Assembly (NCBI RefSeq): GCF_009937975.1
Contig: NZ_AP018441.1
Coordinates: 4,588,001-4,652,000 of the forward strand
Direction: 5' to 3'
DNA length: 64,000 nt
Origin: Undibacterium sp. YM2
Lineage (GTDB): Bacteria > Pseudomonadota > Gammaproteobacteria > Burkholderiales > Burkholderiaceae_D
The notes under the pieces were generated by a model, which saw only the letters and a program-made list of their open reading frames with translations, ran no database searches and was not told where the DNA came from. A program made the position numbers and the translations under genes. Numbering within the stretch: the stretch's first letter is position 1; every line of letters starts with the position of its first letter. Shown piece after piece: positions 49,110-58,415 of the stretch.

Positions 49110-49535
49110 TCAGGAAGGCAGCAGGCCGTCGTTGACGATGTGGACGTAGTCCAGTCCATGACGCCGGGTCGATGCCAGCACTGAGGTCACTTGCTGGTAG
49201 GTGGTAGCATGGCTGGCACGCAAAAAGATAAACTGGCGATGGTCGTGGCGCAGGGCGAGTTCCTGAAAACGCTGCTCCATCTGTTTCTTCGTGAGCACCT
49301 CGCCATTCAATTGCAAACTTCCATCGAAATCAATGTCAACGAAATGGGCATCCGCATTCGGGTCAAAAAAGGCGCAGCCGCTTGCGCCATAGTCAAGAAA
49401 ATGCCTTTCTGGCGGCACAGCCATGACCAGCATGGCGATCAGCGCCAGCAAGATACCTATCATGGGAGTGCTGTCCATAGTCAGCAAGACCTCATCTTCT
49501 CTTTGCCTGCCCTGGGCTGCCTTTGCGTGCATCAT
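49110..49535 (-). CDS. ExbD/TolR-like protein, 141 aa
   Basis: A single membrane segment at about 25-42 (PMIGILLALIAMLVMAVP) is followed by a periplasmic domain with FVDIDFDGSLQLNGEVLTKKQMEQRFQELALRHDHRQFIFLRASHATTYQQVTSVLASTRRHGLDYVHIV, the ExbD/TolR fold. The usual Asp in the membrane segment, needed for proton transfer, may be the one at residue 21 (TMDSTP). No ExbB/TolQ partner gene is next to it, which is unusual. The start is either ATG of ATGATG at 49535. Confidence 0.82.
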   Translation of the reverse strand: MMHAKAAQGRQREDEVLLTMDSTPMIGILLALIAMLVMAVPPERHFLDYGASGCAFFDPNADAHFVDIDFDGSLQLNGEVLTKKQMEQRFQELALRHDHRQFIFLRASHATTYQQVTSVLASTRRHGLDYVHIVNDGLLPS

Positions 49536-49878
49536 GCCTTTGTCCTGGTTGTTACTGCGGGATTACTGCTGGATTAGCTGCCGCAGTCATATTACACATT
49601 TTGTAAAGCTGTTGCAAAGCGGGCAAGCTCAAGTGAAGAGAACGGCTAGCCTGGCTGACAGCGGCAAAGACCATTGTACTATCGGGCAATAAACCTGCCC
49701 GTGCCTGTCCGTTTTTAGCATCAGCCCGGCAGGCAAAAGAAATTCATCTTGATGTTCTAAGACAAGTTCTGGGGACTGTGGCATTATATTTTGGAAGTAA
49801 TTCAGAAGTAGACTAAAACCACAGCATAAGTAGCCCTGAAGTAAATAAGCCAGTCTCACACCTGTAAAGGCGCGAAGC

Positions 49879-50343
49879 ATGAAAATCTATTCGGAAATCA
49901 TCGTTCTGTATGACCACGTCGCCATGCCTGGCGAAGATGATTTTTGTCCGGCATTCTGGCAGGCAGAAGAGTTTGACTCAGACGGTGATTTTTATGGCGA
50001 TGATGAATCGAAGGACTGGACCACGCTGAAGCTGACCAAGCATTATGCGAATGGCCGCAATAGTGACTTTCATTTGTATGTTCATCGCGAAAAAAACGGC
50101 GATGCCGCGCATGAGCTGGCCCGCTATTTTCAATACCGCAATGATGGCCAGTACAAAGAAAAAAAGAATGTACAGGAAGCCAAGAACCTGTGCGTAGCCT
50201 CGCTTGAAATCAAGGCCGCTTCGCTGGAAGACTACCGCGAATTTTTACGCACCGTGCATTTTTTCCTGGAACACACCGGCGGCATCGCTGCCAATGTGGG
50301 CGGTTTTGATGCATGGGATTTCAAGACGGAGTTTGTGGATTGA
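49879..50343 (+). CDS. Hypothetical protein, 154 aa
   Basis: The N-terminal YSEIIVLYDHVAMPGEDDFCPAFWQAEEFDSDGDFYGDDESKDW is acidic; the second half has KAASLEDYREFLRTVHFFLEHTGGIAANVGGFDAW. Soluble and probably cytoplasmic. The ATG at 49879 follows GCGAAGC. A REP doublet lies right after its stop. Not recognised. Confidence 0.68.
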   Translation: MKIYSEIIVLYDHVAMPGEDDFCPAFWQAEEFDSDGDFYGDDESKDWTTLKLTKHYANGRNSDFHLYVHREKNGDAAHELARYFQYRNDGQYKEKKNVQEAKNLCVASLEIKAASLEDYREFLRTVHFFLEHTGGIAANVGGFDAWDFKTEFVD

Positions 50344-50349
50344 TGTTTT

Positions 50350-50446
50350 GTAGGGTGCGCCGTGCGCACCATGTTCGTCCATGTCCCCGTGTCCCTCATG
50401 TGCATAAATCACAAGAGATAAAAACGGTGCGCATGGCGCACCCTAC
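50350..50446. repeat. REP-like inverted doublet, GTAGGGTGCG family
   Basis: Arms at 50350-50370 and 50426-50446, between two unrelated + strand genes. Confidence 0.8.
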
Positions 50447-50464
50447 GCACTCTACCCAACTATT

Positions 50465-50965
50465 ATGGCAATCTGGCATTTCGAATTTTCATTGATTCCT
50501 ACTGAAGGTATCTGCAAGGCGCATGGCAAGATGGTAGATTTTTTGCCGGAATATGGCCGACACCAGCCAGACGCACCACTCCTGGAAAACGATGATTTCT
50601 TCAATTATTGGGCAGGCTCTGATCTGTCATCGGGACCAGTGCGCTTGCTGGAGCAATTACTGCCACAAAAAACTTCGTGGAGCAGCGACGCACGCATGTA
50701 TGGCAGTAAAGAACAAAGTCAGCTGGAAGTATGGGATGACGGCATACATTGCGCTTTTAACGTCGCCAATCTGGACGTCACCTTATTAACAGCCGTTATC
50801 AACATTGCGCGAGAACTGGATTGCAAGCTTGCGCTGAAAGATGGCGGCAAACTGATAGACCCAGACATGGACATGGTCATCGAAGCACTGCGGAATTCTT
50901 TAGCCTGGAAATTTGTAAAAGACCCAGAGGGAGTCCTCACTCGTGGAGAGCACGTAATTCGATGA
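50465..50965 (+). CDS. Hypothetical protein, 166 aa
   Basis: Not recognised. AIWHFEFSLIPTEGICKAHGKMVDFLPEY at the start, a helical acidic middle (LLENDDFFNYWAGSD, GPVRLLEQLLPQKTSWSSDARMYGSKEQSQLEVWDDG) and VTLLTAVINIARELDCKLALKDGGKLIDPDMDMVIEAL at the end. It has the size and polarity of small toxin-immunity proteins, but without evidence for that. Confidence 0.65.
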   Translation: MAIWHFEFSLIPTEGICKAHGKMVDFLPEYGRHQPDAPLLENDDFFNYWAGSDLSSGPVRLLEQLLPQKTSWSSDARMYGSKEQSQLEVWDDGIHCAFNVANLDVTLLTAVINIARELDCKLALKDGGKLIDPDMDMVIEALRNSLAWKFVKDPEGVLTRGEHVIR

Positions 50966-50987
50966 GGCTCGTTATAATTGCCAGCTC

Positions 50988-51014
50988 GTAGGGCGCATTG
51001 TAATGCGCCGTATG
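50988..51014. repeat. Single REP-like palindrome, GTAGGGCGCATT family
   Basis: GTAGGGCGCATTGTAATGCGCCGTATG, left-arm orientation, right after the preceding gene. Confidence 0.68.
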
Positions 51015-51066
51015 TCAGCATGCGTGCACGGTATAGGCATTTTACCCAGGCATGCAAATATCCCTG

Positions 51067-51558
51067 CTACTTGATTGTCTCAACCGAATGCCTGAAAGTT
51101 TTGCAGACTATCCTGAACACGCTGCCGCGTGAAAAATACCATTCATGAACCACGGCCTGATTATCGTCTGTCAGGCTCACTTCATGTATCAATAAATCGC
51201 CGTGGCCAATTGTCGCAAATGGGGGATGAGCAAAGTCTTGCGGTGTCATGATACTGTATTCAATCACACCTGAATAAACAAGGTGGATTTTCAGGTCATG
51301 GTAGGGCCCCAGAAAACTTGCCTCTATCTGGATGGTGCGAATTTCTGAACGTTCACCACTTGCCGGTTCAGAGATACAAAACCGCTCCAGCCAGGCATCA
51401 TGCAGGCTTTGGTGGCTGCGCAGGTCATAATTGCCCGTGTCTATAGCGAAGGCATACACGTCTGGCGGAAAAAGATCACGATGCTCTTGCAAGTATCGTT
51501 GATAAGACGAGAAATCGAAGTCATATTCCCCTACCTGCTGTGATTCAAAGAATTTCAT
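51067..51558 (-). CDS. Hypothetical protein, 163 aa
   Basis: The start at 51558 is chosen (KFFESQQVGEYDFDFSSYQRYLQEHRDLFPPDVYAFAID) because the open frame upstream to 51636 runs into a REP-like arm (51578-51598). Beta-rich C-terminus IRTIQIEASFLGPYHDLKIHLVYSGVIEYSIMTPQDF and VFRIVCKTFRHSVE. No family. Confidence 0.67.
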   Translation of the reverse strand: MKFFESQQVGEYDFDFSSYQRYLQEHRDLFPPDVYAFAIDTGNYDLRSHQSLHDAWLERFCISEPASGERSEIRTIQIEASFLGPYHDLKIHLVYSGVIEYSIMTPQDFAHPPFATIGHGDLLIHEVSLTDDNQAVVHEWYFSRGSVFRIVCKTFRHSVETIK

Positions 51559-51577
51559 CTTGTAAAAATGTGGATGT

Positions 51578-51648
51578 GTAGGGTGCGCCGTGCGCACCGG
51601 TCTGGAGTCTGGCGATAGGTATTCTTCGGTGCGCATGGCGCACCCTGC
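51578..51648. repeat. REP-like inverted doublet, GTAGGGTGCG family
   Basis: Arms at 51578-51598 and 51628-51648. A small inverted repeat CCGCCACGGAA/TTCCGTGGCGG at about 51711-51739 follows; it resembles a terminator without a long T tract. The rest of 51559-51894 holds no supported gene. Confidence 0.75.
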
Positions 51649-51894
51649 AAATCAGCAAATGGCAGTGCCTGCATGATAACGCGCACGAAATCACATCTCC
51701 AAATAAAAAACCGCCACGGAAGGGGGAATTCCGTGGCGGCAAAATACCTAAGGAGACACAACAATCATAGGATATCGAATTAATGTTACACAAGTATGAC
51801 GGCGATATTTTACAATTGCTTACAAGCATGTAATTTACGCCTGCCTGTGTCTGCTGCTTAATGCATCTCTGTTGCGAAGCCGCGTATGGCCATC

Positions 51895-52893
51895 TCAGCC
51901 AACGCGCATCTTGCCGGGATGCGGTATGCCCAGTTCCCTGAGTTTTTCTTCATGGATGCGGAAAGGGCAAGTGCCCAGCCACATGTCTTCTTCCGGGTGG
52001 GGAAATTTGCTGGCGACGAAATCGACAAAGCGCCTGACCTTGGCCGACAACTGGCGGCGGCTGGGATAGACCATGGAAATCGACACCGCACCAAAGCAGT
52101 GTTCAGGAAACAGCCTGACCAGCCTGCCCTGCGCCAGGTCATCATCAATCTGAAAAGACGTGCGCAAGACCAGGCCCATGCCCGCCAGGGCGCAGGCACG
52201 CAGCACGTCGGCATTATTGCTGATGACTTTGCTCTGGATAGGGATGCTGCGGTAAGAGTCGCGGCCTATGCGCTTGTCAAAGGCCATCCAGTTATCGCGC
52301 AAAAAGTCGTAATTGAAGTTGAGGCAGCGGTGACCAGAGATATCCTCAGGCGTGGTCGGCGTGCCATGTTCCTTGAGGTAGCTGGGTGAGGCACACAGCA
52401 GCACTTCTGACGTGGCCAGCTTGCGCGAGATCATGCTGCCGTCTATCTTTTGCAAGTCCAGGTAAAAGCCGACATCGATGCCCTCTTCGACCAGATCAAC
52501 CTGATGGTCAGTGATTTTGATGTCGAGCATGACATCGGGATAATCCCTGGCAAATTCGGGCAACAGCTGCGCCAGTTGCGCTTTACCGAAATGCGGTACA
52601 GAATAGATGCGCAAGGTGCCGCTGGGTTTTTTGGCCGCATAAGAGGCGATGGCATCGGCATCGTCAATATCGCTCAGGATGGCACGCACCCTGTCCAGAT
52701 ACACCAGACCCGTCTCTGTCAGCGACAATTTACGGGTCGAGCGGTTCAGCAATCGCGTGCCCAGATGGGTCTCCAGATCCGCGATATAACGGGTGACAAC
52801 GGCGTTAGACATGTCCAGTGCCGTAGCAGCCTTGGCAAAATTGCCCAGCTCCACCACCTTGGCAAAAGTACGCATTGATTGCAATCTGTCCAT
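51895..52893 (-). CDS. LysR-family transcriptional regulator, 332 aa
   Basis: The start at 52893 gives DRLQSMRTFAKVVELGNFAKAATALDMSNAVVTRYIADLETHLGTRLLNRSTRKLSLTETG, a standard LysR winged helix-turn-helix (about 5-65). A 200-residue periplasmic-binding-like ligand domain follows (FARDYPDVMLDIKITDHQVDLVEEGIDVGFYL, NADVLRACALAGMGLVLRTSFQID). The effector is unknown. It is divergent from the DUF4148 gene at 53139, so it may control it from the intergenic region. Confidence 0.92.
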   Translation of the reverse strand: MDRLQSMRTFAKVVELGNFAKAATALDMSNAVVTRYIADLETHLGTRLLNRSTRKLSLTETGLVYLDRVRAILSDIDDADAIASYAAKKPSGTLRIYSVPHFGKAQLAQLLPEFARDYPDVMLDIKITDHQVDLVEEGIDVGFYLDLQKIDGSMISRKLATSEVLLCASPSYLKEHGTPTTPEDISGHRCLNFNYDFLRDNWMAFDKRIGRDSYRSIPIQSKVISNNADVLRACALAGMGLVLRTSFQIDDDLAQGRLVRLFPEHCFGAVSISMVYPSRRQLSAKVRRFVDFVASKFPHPEEDMWLGTCPFRIHEEKLRELGIPHPGKMRVG

Positions 52894-53053
52894 TTTCAAG
52901 CCCCTTATTGTTCCTGATTCAGCAATAGTATATTCCCATTTACATACTTTATTGTTGAATCCGAAAAGCCTACACTTCCTTCCATCGGTGCAGTGCAACA
53001 TAAATCAAGCTCTACACCGCGCCGCTGGCGACGACTTGTTTCAGTTGTTATCG

Positions 53054-53071
53054 GAAGTGAAATTTCACTTC
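53054..53071. promoter_or_regulatory. 18-bp perfect palindrome, candidate operator
   Basis: GAAGTGAAATTTCACTTC in the 245-bp space between divergent LysR and DUF4148 genes, with GTGAAATTTCAC matching the T-N11-A style of LysR boxes. No terminator T tract. A regulator binding site is likely; the LysR protein is the obvious candidate. Confidence 0.6.
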
Positions 53072-53138
53072 TCATGACAATTGAGCAAGATCACCGAGGC
53101 GGCTATCTCTGAAAACTTACTTATTGATAGGAACGATC

Positions 53139-53429
53139 ATGAATGCGAAACAACTCTTCTTGGCAACCAGCCTGACATTTTTGACAGCAACTTCTGTTTT
53201 TGCTGCTGACAACAACGCTGAAAGCACTGCACCAAAAACCCGCGCCCAAGTTTTGGCAGAACTGCAAGAATCCCGCGCCAACGGCGAAGAAATCGGCATG
53301 GAAGGCTACTCCTGGTACCCAGCCCAGAAAGCAGCTCTCGTCAAAGCCAATGAAACACGCCTGGCTGCTGACAAAGCCAATAACGACAAAGTAGCGACAT
53401 CCAAAACACAAAAAGCGACACAGAACTAA
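53139..53429 (+). CDS. DUF4148-family exported protein, 96 aa
   Basis: Signal peptide (KQLFLATSLTFLTATSVFA), then APKTRAQVLAELQESRANGEEIGMEGYSWYP, the TRAQVxAEL motif of DUF4148, a small exported family abundant in Burkholderiales. GGAACG is the ribosome-binding site. Divergent from the LysR gene; a rho-independent terminator follows at 53491-53528. Confidence 0.87.
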   Translation: MNAKQLFLATSLTFLTATSVFAADNNAESTAPKTRAQVLAELQESRANGEEIGMEGYSWYPAQKAALVKANETRLAADKANNDKVATSKTQKATQN

Positions 53430-53490
53430 TTGTGTTGCCCATGTGCTGATGTGAAGGCCAGTTAATAACTGGCTGGCAGCAGGAATGATG

Positions 53491-53528
53491 AAACCCGGTG
53501 ATCGATGATCAGCCGGGTTTTGTTTTTT
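53491..53528 (+). terminator. Rho-independent terminator
   Basis: AAACCCGG and CCGGGTTT flank a 14-base loop, followed by TGTTTTTT. It ends the DUF4148 transcript. Confidence 0.82.
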
Positions 53529-53669
53529 GGTGCGTTGATTTTGTATAAACGCTGCTATACACACACTCAACTCAGTATTAATATCCCACAACCACTTTCT
53601 CTTACACTTTCTTCCATGGGTATAAACCCCTTCCCAATTGCACCTGATGCCATGTTTCTAAGATTAAAC

Positions 53670-54056
53670 ATGAGCACAAAAAGCTTGTTGATCCAGAATT
53701 TTGAATCGGAATGGGGCTTGACCGACGAGCGTCTCTGTTATTTTGACGATGTACTTATCGGACTAGCATCTGACACCAGCACCGATGGTAAGCAAATTTA
53801 TATTTCACTGTTACCCAAGCTTGATTCAACGCGTCAATATCCCTGGCCTGACAGAGCGATGTTTATTTTGGTAATGACTAAACTACTAAGTACATCAAAA
53901 GACTGGCTGCTCATATGCGAGCGGGATGTGGATCAAACCAAGCTTAACCATATCAACGGGCTCGAAGAAACGCTCATTGCATTAAATACTGCATTAGCAT
54001 TCAGTGCGGGCGAGCCCATCCATTGCCCGACTTTCTCAGCATCCTCACCAATCTAA
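53670..54056 (+). CDS. Hypothetical protein, 128 aa
   Basis: Chosen start STKSLLIQNFESEWGLTDERLCYFDDVLIGLASD; a frame upstream to 53505 crosses the terminator, and ATG at 53616 is another possibility. Helical with LTDERLCYFDDVLIGLASDTSTDGKQIYISLLPKLDSTRQYPWPDRAMFILVMTKLL. Not recognised. No clear ribosome-binding site. Confidence 0.55.
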   Translation: MSTKSLLIQNFESEWGLTDERLCYFDDVLIGLASDTSTDGKQIYISLLPKLDSTRQYPWPDRAMFILVMTKLLSTSKDWLLICERDVDQTKLNHINGLEETLIALNTALAFSAGEPIHCPTFSASSPI

Positions 54057-54122
54057 ATCTGCAGTCATATGATGTGAAGGCCGACACAGATCTATTTTCA
54101 TCTTCAGTCATCCCTCCCAACC

Positions 54123-54404
54123 GTCATGCCAAACTTGATCTGGCATCCGGTGTCGTTATGCCCTGCGTCTGATATAAGCAAGACCGCAAAATAGTACCGC
54201 TTCACGCAATCAGCAAAACACGCTGACCGTGCACGACGAACGCCGCTGGATGCCGGATCGAGTCCGGCATGACGGGTTTGAGAGTGTGGGTTTTTATCGC
54301 GAAATACGTGCACGTAAGTCGTTTTTTCTGCTGCCTGATGACGGCGACATCTACCGCCAGCAATGAGCCCCAACATCGTCATGCCAGACTTGATCTGGCA
54401 TCCA
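54123..54404. repeat. CATGCCGG-family REP-like arms
   Basis: Left-type arm at 54123-54148, right-type arm at 54246-54272 and a further left-type arm at 54378-54404. No gene in 54057-54751. Confidence 0.72.
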
Positions 54405-54751
54405 GCGTCTTTACACCGTGCTTTCCGCCTGAACTTGCACACAAAAATGCGGGTTCATGCAAACAGCAAACGCCCTGCCAATTCACAATCAAGACCATTG
54501 ATTCGTAGCTAAAGCCACTGCTGCAAATTCTTGCAACACATCCAGCAACATTAGTTGTTTTTTGCATAGGTGGGTTTACTCGATATTGCAAAAATAATTA
54601 TATTAAAAGACAATACACAAAGACTCATTTCAAGATAAAAACAAGAACCGGTCAGTTGCGTTGCTTTGTCGCGGATAGCGGACTGGCCCGTAGCTTTTCG
54701 CTGATCTGTTGCTGAATTCAACGCTGGTTTTGCCCAAACAAGGAGAAGTTC

Positions 54752-56293
54752 ATGGATGTCTTGTCCACCGCTGTCACCACCTCAGCCGCAACCTCAGTTC
54801 CTGCCCCTTCCCGCCGCCGCTTTTTACAAACATCCACCGCATTAGCCACCGCCAGCATGCTGGGCATCTCGGGCGAGGCTGCGGCAGCACCGGCCTTGCA
54901 CAGCAAGCACAACCTGGCAGCGCTGGCGCGCAGCATGGCTGGGCGCTTGATTTTACCGGGGGAGCTCGGTTATATGATGGCCGCCGCACCGAACAACCAG
55001 CGCTATGCCGACATCCTGCCCATCGCCGTTGCCATGTGCGCCAATGACAGGGATGTACAGTTGTGCCTGCGCTGGGCGATCGACAATCGCAAACCCTTTG
55101 CAGTGCGTTCTGGTGGTCACAATTACGCAGGCTTTTCTACTACCAGGGGTTTGCTGATTGATGTGAAGGCGATGAATGGCATCCGGGTCGATGAAAAAGA
55201 AAATACCTGCACCATCGCCGCTGGTGTCAGTAACCAGGATATGGCCAACTTCTTTAGCGGCAGCAGCCTGGCTGTGCCGTCTGGCCGTTGCCCGACCGTG
55301 GGTGCGGCGGGCCTGGTGCTGGGTGGTGGCTGGGGCTTTTCTGCCACCCATGCTGGCCTGACTTGCGATAGCCTGAAATCATCAGAAATTGTTTTACCCA
55401 ACCAGCAACTGGTGGTGGCAGAAGACAAGGGCAGTTATCAGGATTTATTCTGGGGTCTGCGCGGCGGCGGTGGCGGCAATTTTGGGGTGAATACTTCGTT
55501 CACCTTTAACCTGGTGGATGTGTCACACAACGTCACGATTTTCAATATCCTCTGGCCTGCCCAGCAGCAGCTGGAATTATTTTCTGCCTTGCAGGACCTG
55601 CAGCAAAATAATCCCACCACGATTTCCACACGCAGCAAAATCGTGCCGCGCCGTGCTGGCACCAACTACACCATGGCAGACTTGCAGGTCACGACCCTGG
55701 GCCAGTTCTTTGGTGGCAAAGAAGCCGCACTCAAGGCTTTGGAGCCGGTATTGAAAATGCTCACGCCTGCCAAGGCCGACATTCGCGAAATGACTTACTG
55801 GCAGGCACGCGATTACCTGATCACCGACGACCCCAACGGCATGTATGACCTGCGGTCTTCGTACGTGGGAGAAAAAATGTCGCCAGAAGGCATGGAAATG
55901 ATGCTGCGCTGGATGCTGAAATGGCCCGGTGGTTCGCTCGTGCCAGAAAACATGGGCATCCTGTTTGCCATTGGCGGCAAGGTGCGTGAAGTGCCGGTCA
56001 ACGCCACGGCTTACCCACATCGCAATGCCAATTATATTTTTGAAATGGAAGCCGCCTGGGGGCCGATAGACAAGCTGGACGTGGTACAGAAGCAGCAACA
56101 ATGGCTGCGCGATTACTTTACCGCCATGAGCCCTTTTGTACTGCCGCAAGCCTATGTCAATTTCCCGAACCGCGAGCAAGCAAATTGGGCAAGGGCTTAT
56201 TATGGCCCTAACCTGGATCGTTTAAAGATCGTCAAACACAAATACGATCCGCACGATTATTTCAAGTTTGAGCAGAGTATTCCGCAGAAGTGA
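54752..56293 (+). CDS. Tat-exported bicovalent FAD-dependent oxidoreductase (BBE-like), 513 aa
   Basis: Tat signal with RRRFLQ at 21-26 and an Ala-rich cleavage region. The FAD-binding domain (about 85-270) has RSGGHNYAGFSTTRG (His123) and SGRCPTVGAAGLVLGGGWG (Cys180), the His and Cys that bind FAD twice covalently in berberine-bridge-enzyme-like oxidases. The C-terminal NWARAYYGPNLDRLKIVKHKYDPHDYFKFEQSIP is the BBE domain. It oxidises an unidentified alcohol, sugar or alkaloid in the periplasm. AGGAGAA precedes the start. Confidence 0.93.
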   Translation: MDVLSTAVTTSAATSVPAPSRRRFLQTSTALATASMLGISGEAAAAPALHSKHNLAALARSMAGRLILPGELGYMMAAAPNNQRYADILPIAVAMCANDRDVQLCLRWAIDNRKPFAVRSGGHNYAGFSTTRGLLIDVKAMNGIRVDEKENTCTIAAGVSNQDMANFFSGSSLAVPSGRCPTVGAAGLVLGGGWGFSATHAGLTCDSLKSSEIVLPNQQLVVAEDKGSYQDLFWGLRGGGGGNFGVNTSFTFNLVDVSHNVTIFNILWPAQQQLELFSALQDLQQNNPTTISTRSKIVPRRAGTNYTMADLQVTTLGQFFGGKEAALKALEPVLKMLTPAKADIREMTYWQARDYLITDDPNGMYDLRSSYVGEKMSPEGMEMMLRWMLKWPGGSLVPENMGILFAIGGKVREVPVNATAYPHRNANYIFEMEAAWGPIDKLDVVQKQQQWLRDYFTAMSPFVLPQAYVNFPNREQANWARAYYGPNLDRLKIVKHKYDPHDYFKFEQSIPQK

Positions 56294-56338
56294 AGTGGTT
56301 TGCCTGTGGCTGGAGGTTCAGGCACTGGCCCTGATGTC

Positions 56339-56800
56339 GTCATGCCAGACTTGATCTGGCGTGACTGGTTTGCAAAATCCCTGAAGACCTCTCAACACAG
56401 AGACACAGAGACACAGAGAAAGCACAGAGTTTTACAAAGGAAATCTGAGTTAATGTTAGCTCCTTTGGCTTACTCTCTGGTACACGGCAATCTCACTATT
56501 CAACCATCAGCCCCCACGCCGTCATGCCAGACTTGATCTGGCATCCAGGGTTTTATGCCGTAGCCCTGCTCAAGCGTAACCGCAAAAGCAGCTTGATGTC
56601 ATCAGCTAAACACGCAATGTATGTGTACGACGAACGCCGCTGGATGCCGGATCAAGTCCGGCATGACGGGATTGAGGGTCTGCATATAAACACGAAATAT
56701 CTGCTCGCAATTCGTTTTGATTTTGCTGCATCATGGACGGTAACATCCACCTCCAGCAATGAGCCCCAACATCGTCATGCCAGACTTGATCTGGCATCCA
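56339..56800. repeat. CATGCCGG-family REP-like arms and an ACAGAG tract
   Basis: Arms at 56339-56365, 56521-56548, 56640-56667 and 56774-56800 in alternating orientation; a short ACACAGAG direct repeat lies at about 56396-56417. No gene in 56294-56889. Confidence 0.72.
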
Positions 56801-56889
56801 GCGTCGTTACAGGCTGCCGTGCTGGTTATAATGTCGATGGTCTCTGTAAACTTGTGGAGATAGGCACTTTATGAAAAACTGCTACTGCC

Positions 56890-57339
56890 ATGATCAACAA
56901 ACCCCATGAAACCTATCTGCGCGAACTAAGGGAGACTGACTCCCCTTACCTGCTCGCCTGGCAGTTGGTGTCATTCTTTGCATTAACCCCGGAAGACCAG
57001 CGTGCCGCGGTGGGGCCGTGCGAGCCTTGGTTTGTCAAAGAAGACAGCAGCAATGCCGGTGCCAACTATTTCACCGGCATGCTGCTTTTATTATGCCAGA
57101 CAGGTCATGGCCATCATTTTGATGACTGGGCACATGCAGAAGCAGATGAGATGGAAGAAACTCTGACGCGTATACATCGCAAGCTGCATTTCTACAACTG
57201 GTCAGCCGCACAATTGCAGCAAGATCAGGACTGGATATATCTACGCGCCCTGGCCAATGCCATGCTGGAGAAAGCGGGAATATGGATCAATCCTCCCAAA
57301 AAACCTCTATGGTTTCCAGAGCATATGGAGATTGATTGA
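56890..57339 (+). CDS. Hypothetical protein, 149 aa
   Basis: HETYLRELRETDSPYLLAWQLVSFFALTPEDQRAAVGPCEPWFVKEDSSNAGANYFTGMLLLLCQTGHGHHFDDWAHAEADEMEETLTRIHRKL and NPPKKPLWFPEHM are the notable stretches; the His/Asp-rich GHGHHFDDWAHAE may bind a metal. Soluble. Not recognised. The next gene's frame overlaps its stop. Confidence 0.68.
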   Translation: MINKPHETYLRELRETDSPYLLAWQLVSFFALTPEDQRAAVGPCEPWFVKEDSSNAGANYFTGMLLLLCQTGHGHHFDDWAHAEADEMEETLTRIHRKLHFYNWSAAQLQQDQDWIYLRALANAMLEKAGIWINPPKKPLWFPEHMEID

Positions 57340-57476
57340 GTGTTCTTATGACGCGCGGCTGGCGCATTCCTGCTCCTACGCGTTCAGCGATCTCCATCAT
57401 CAAATTAGCCCCAACGCCGTCATACCAATGCTATATTCTGCCATCAATAAACATGCAGAAACCAGGCTCCACAAAC

Positions 57477-58328
57477 ATGCAGATCAACATCCTCTCCACC
57501 GCCGCTGGCATCAAACCAAACGAAGACCTGGCCTGCCACTTCACACACGCTGACGGCACCCTTGATGTGCTAATGTTTGACGGTGCCAGCTCGGTATCGG
57601 ACCAGCATTATCTTGATGCCGAGCTAGGTGACCCGGCCTGGTTTGTGCAGCAATTTGCGCTGGCGCTGCAACAAACCGCCACCCCGGCACACACCCAGGC
57701 AGACTGCATCGTACATGCCCTGCAAACCTTGCGCACACAGCACAGCAGCCTGTTGCAAACTGCCGCCATGCCCGCCTATGCCTGGCCGATTGCCGCCCTG
57801 AGCTGGCTGCGCATGCCAGCGAATGGTGAAGAGTGCAGCCTGTATGCACTGGGGGATTGCAAGAGTTTTTTACTGGATGCACAGGCCAAGGTCATTGATC
57901 TTGACCCGTATGACAATCCACAGGAAGGCATACTCAAGACGGCGGTAGAAGAATTAAAACAGCAAGGTCTTGATGAACAGGCACGCTGGGCCAGGCTCCT
58001 GCCAATGCTGCGCGAGCGCCGCGTGGCACAGAACAACAGCCCGCAGCCATCGATACTTTGCCTGCACCCGCAAGGCCGATTTGCGGCGCGTGAATACAGA
58101 TTCAGCCTTGCAGCCGATGAGCGCCTGTTCATGATGACGGATGGTTTTTACCGGCTGGTTGAAAGCTACCATCTCTATGACGACCAAAGCCTGATGCAGA
58201 CTTGCTCAACACGTGGGCTAGAGGCGATGATGCAGGAATTGCGCATGCATGAAGCGGGCAAGTCAGGTGGCATGACAGTGAAGAAGGCGGATGATGCGAC
58301 GGTAACGATGTTGAATGCGGGTCAGTGA
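57477..58328 (+). CDS. PP2C-like serine/threonine phosphatase, 283 aa
   Basis: The PPM-type phosphatase pattern is visible: VLMFDGASSVSDQ, ECSLYALGDCKSFLLDAQ (the GD.ks/GD.R strand), RLFMMTDGFYRLVESYHLYDDQSLM (MTDG) and KKADDATVTMLN (DDxT) near the end. The metal-binding Asp residues are thus in place. It would dephosphorylate Ser/Thr in regulatory proteins. The start at 57477 is preferred; the frame opens at TTG 57336, overlapping the previous stop, but that part resembles repeat sequence. Confidence 0.8.
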   Translation: MQINILSTAAGIKPNEDLACHFTHADGTLDVLMFDGASSVSDQHYLDAELGDPAWFVQQFALALQQTATPAHTQADCIVHALQTLRTQHSSLLQTAAMPAYAWPIAALSWLRMPANGEECSLYALGDCKSFLLDAQAKVIDLDPYDNPQEGILKTAVEELKQQGLDEQARWARLLPMLRERRVAQNNSPQPSILCLHPQGRFAAREYRFSLAADERLFMMTDGFYRLVESYHLYDDQSLMQTCSTRGLEAMMQELRMHEAGKSGGMTVKKADDATVTMLNAGQ

Positions 58329-58415
58329 AGATGCGCCCAAGTGAGAGCATAGCCGTAAAGAGTAACCCGCAGTTACGAGCTAAAACACTTCAAAAAATTT
58401 AAGAAATGGAACAAT

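Noticed and set aside
51858..52389. Frames on both strands inside the LysR gene
   Set aside because: The LysR protein is complete in the other frame; these are shadows.
57336..57476. Upstream TTG start of the PP2C-like gene
   Set aside because: The segment contains a degenerate repeat-like GCCGTCATACCA and gives no domain residues; the later ATG gives a complete domain.
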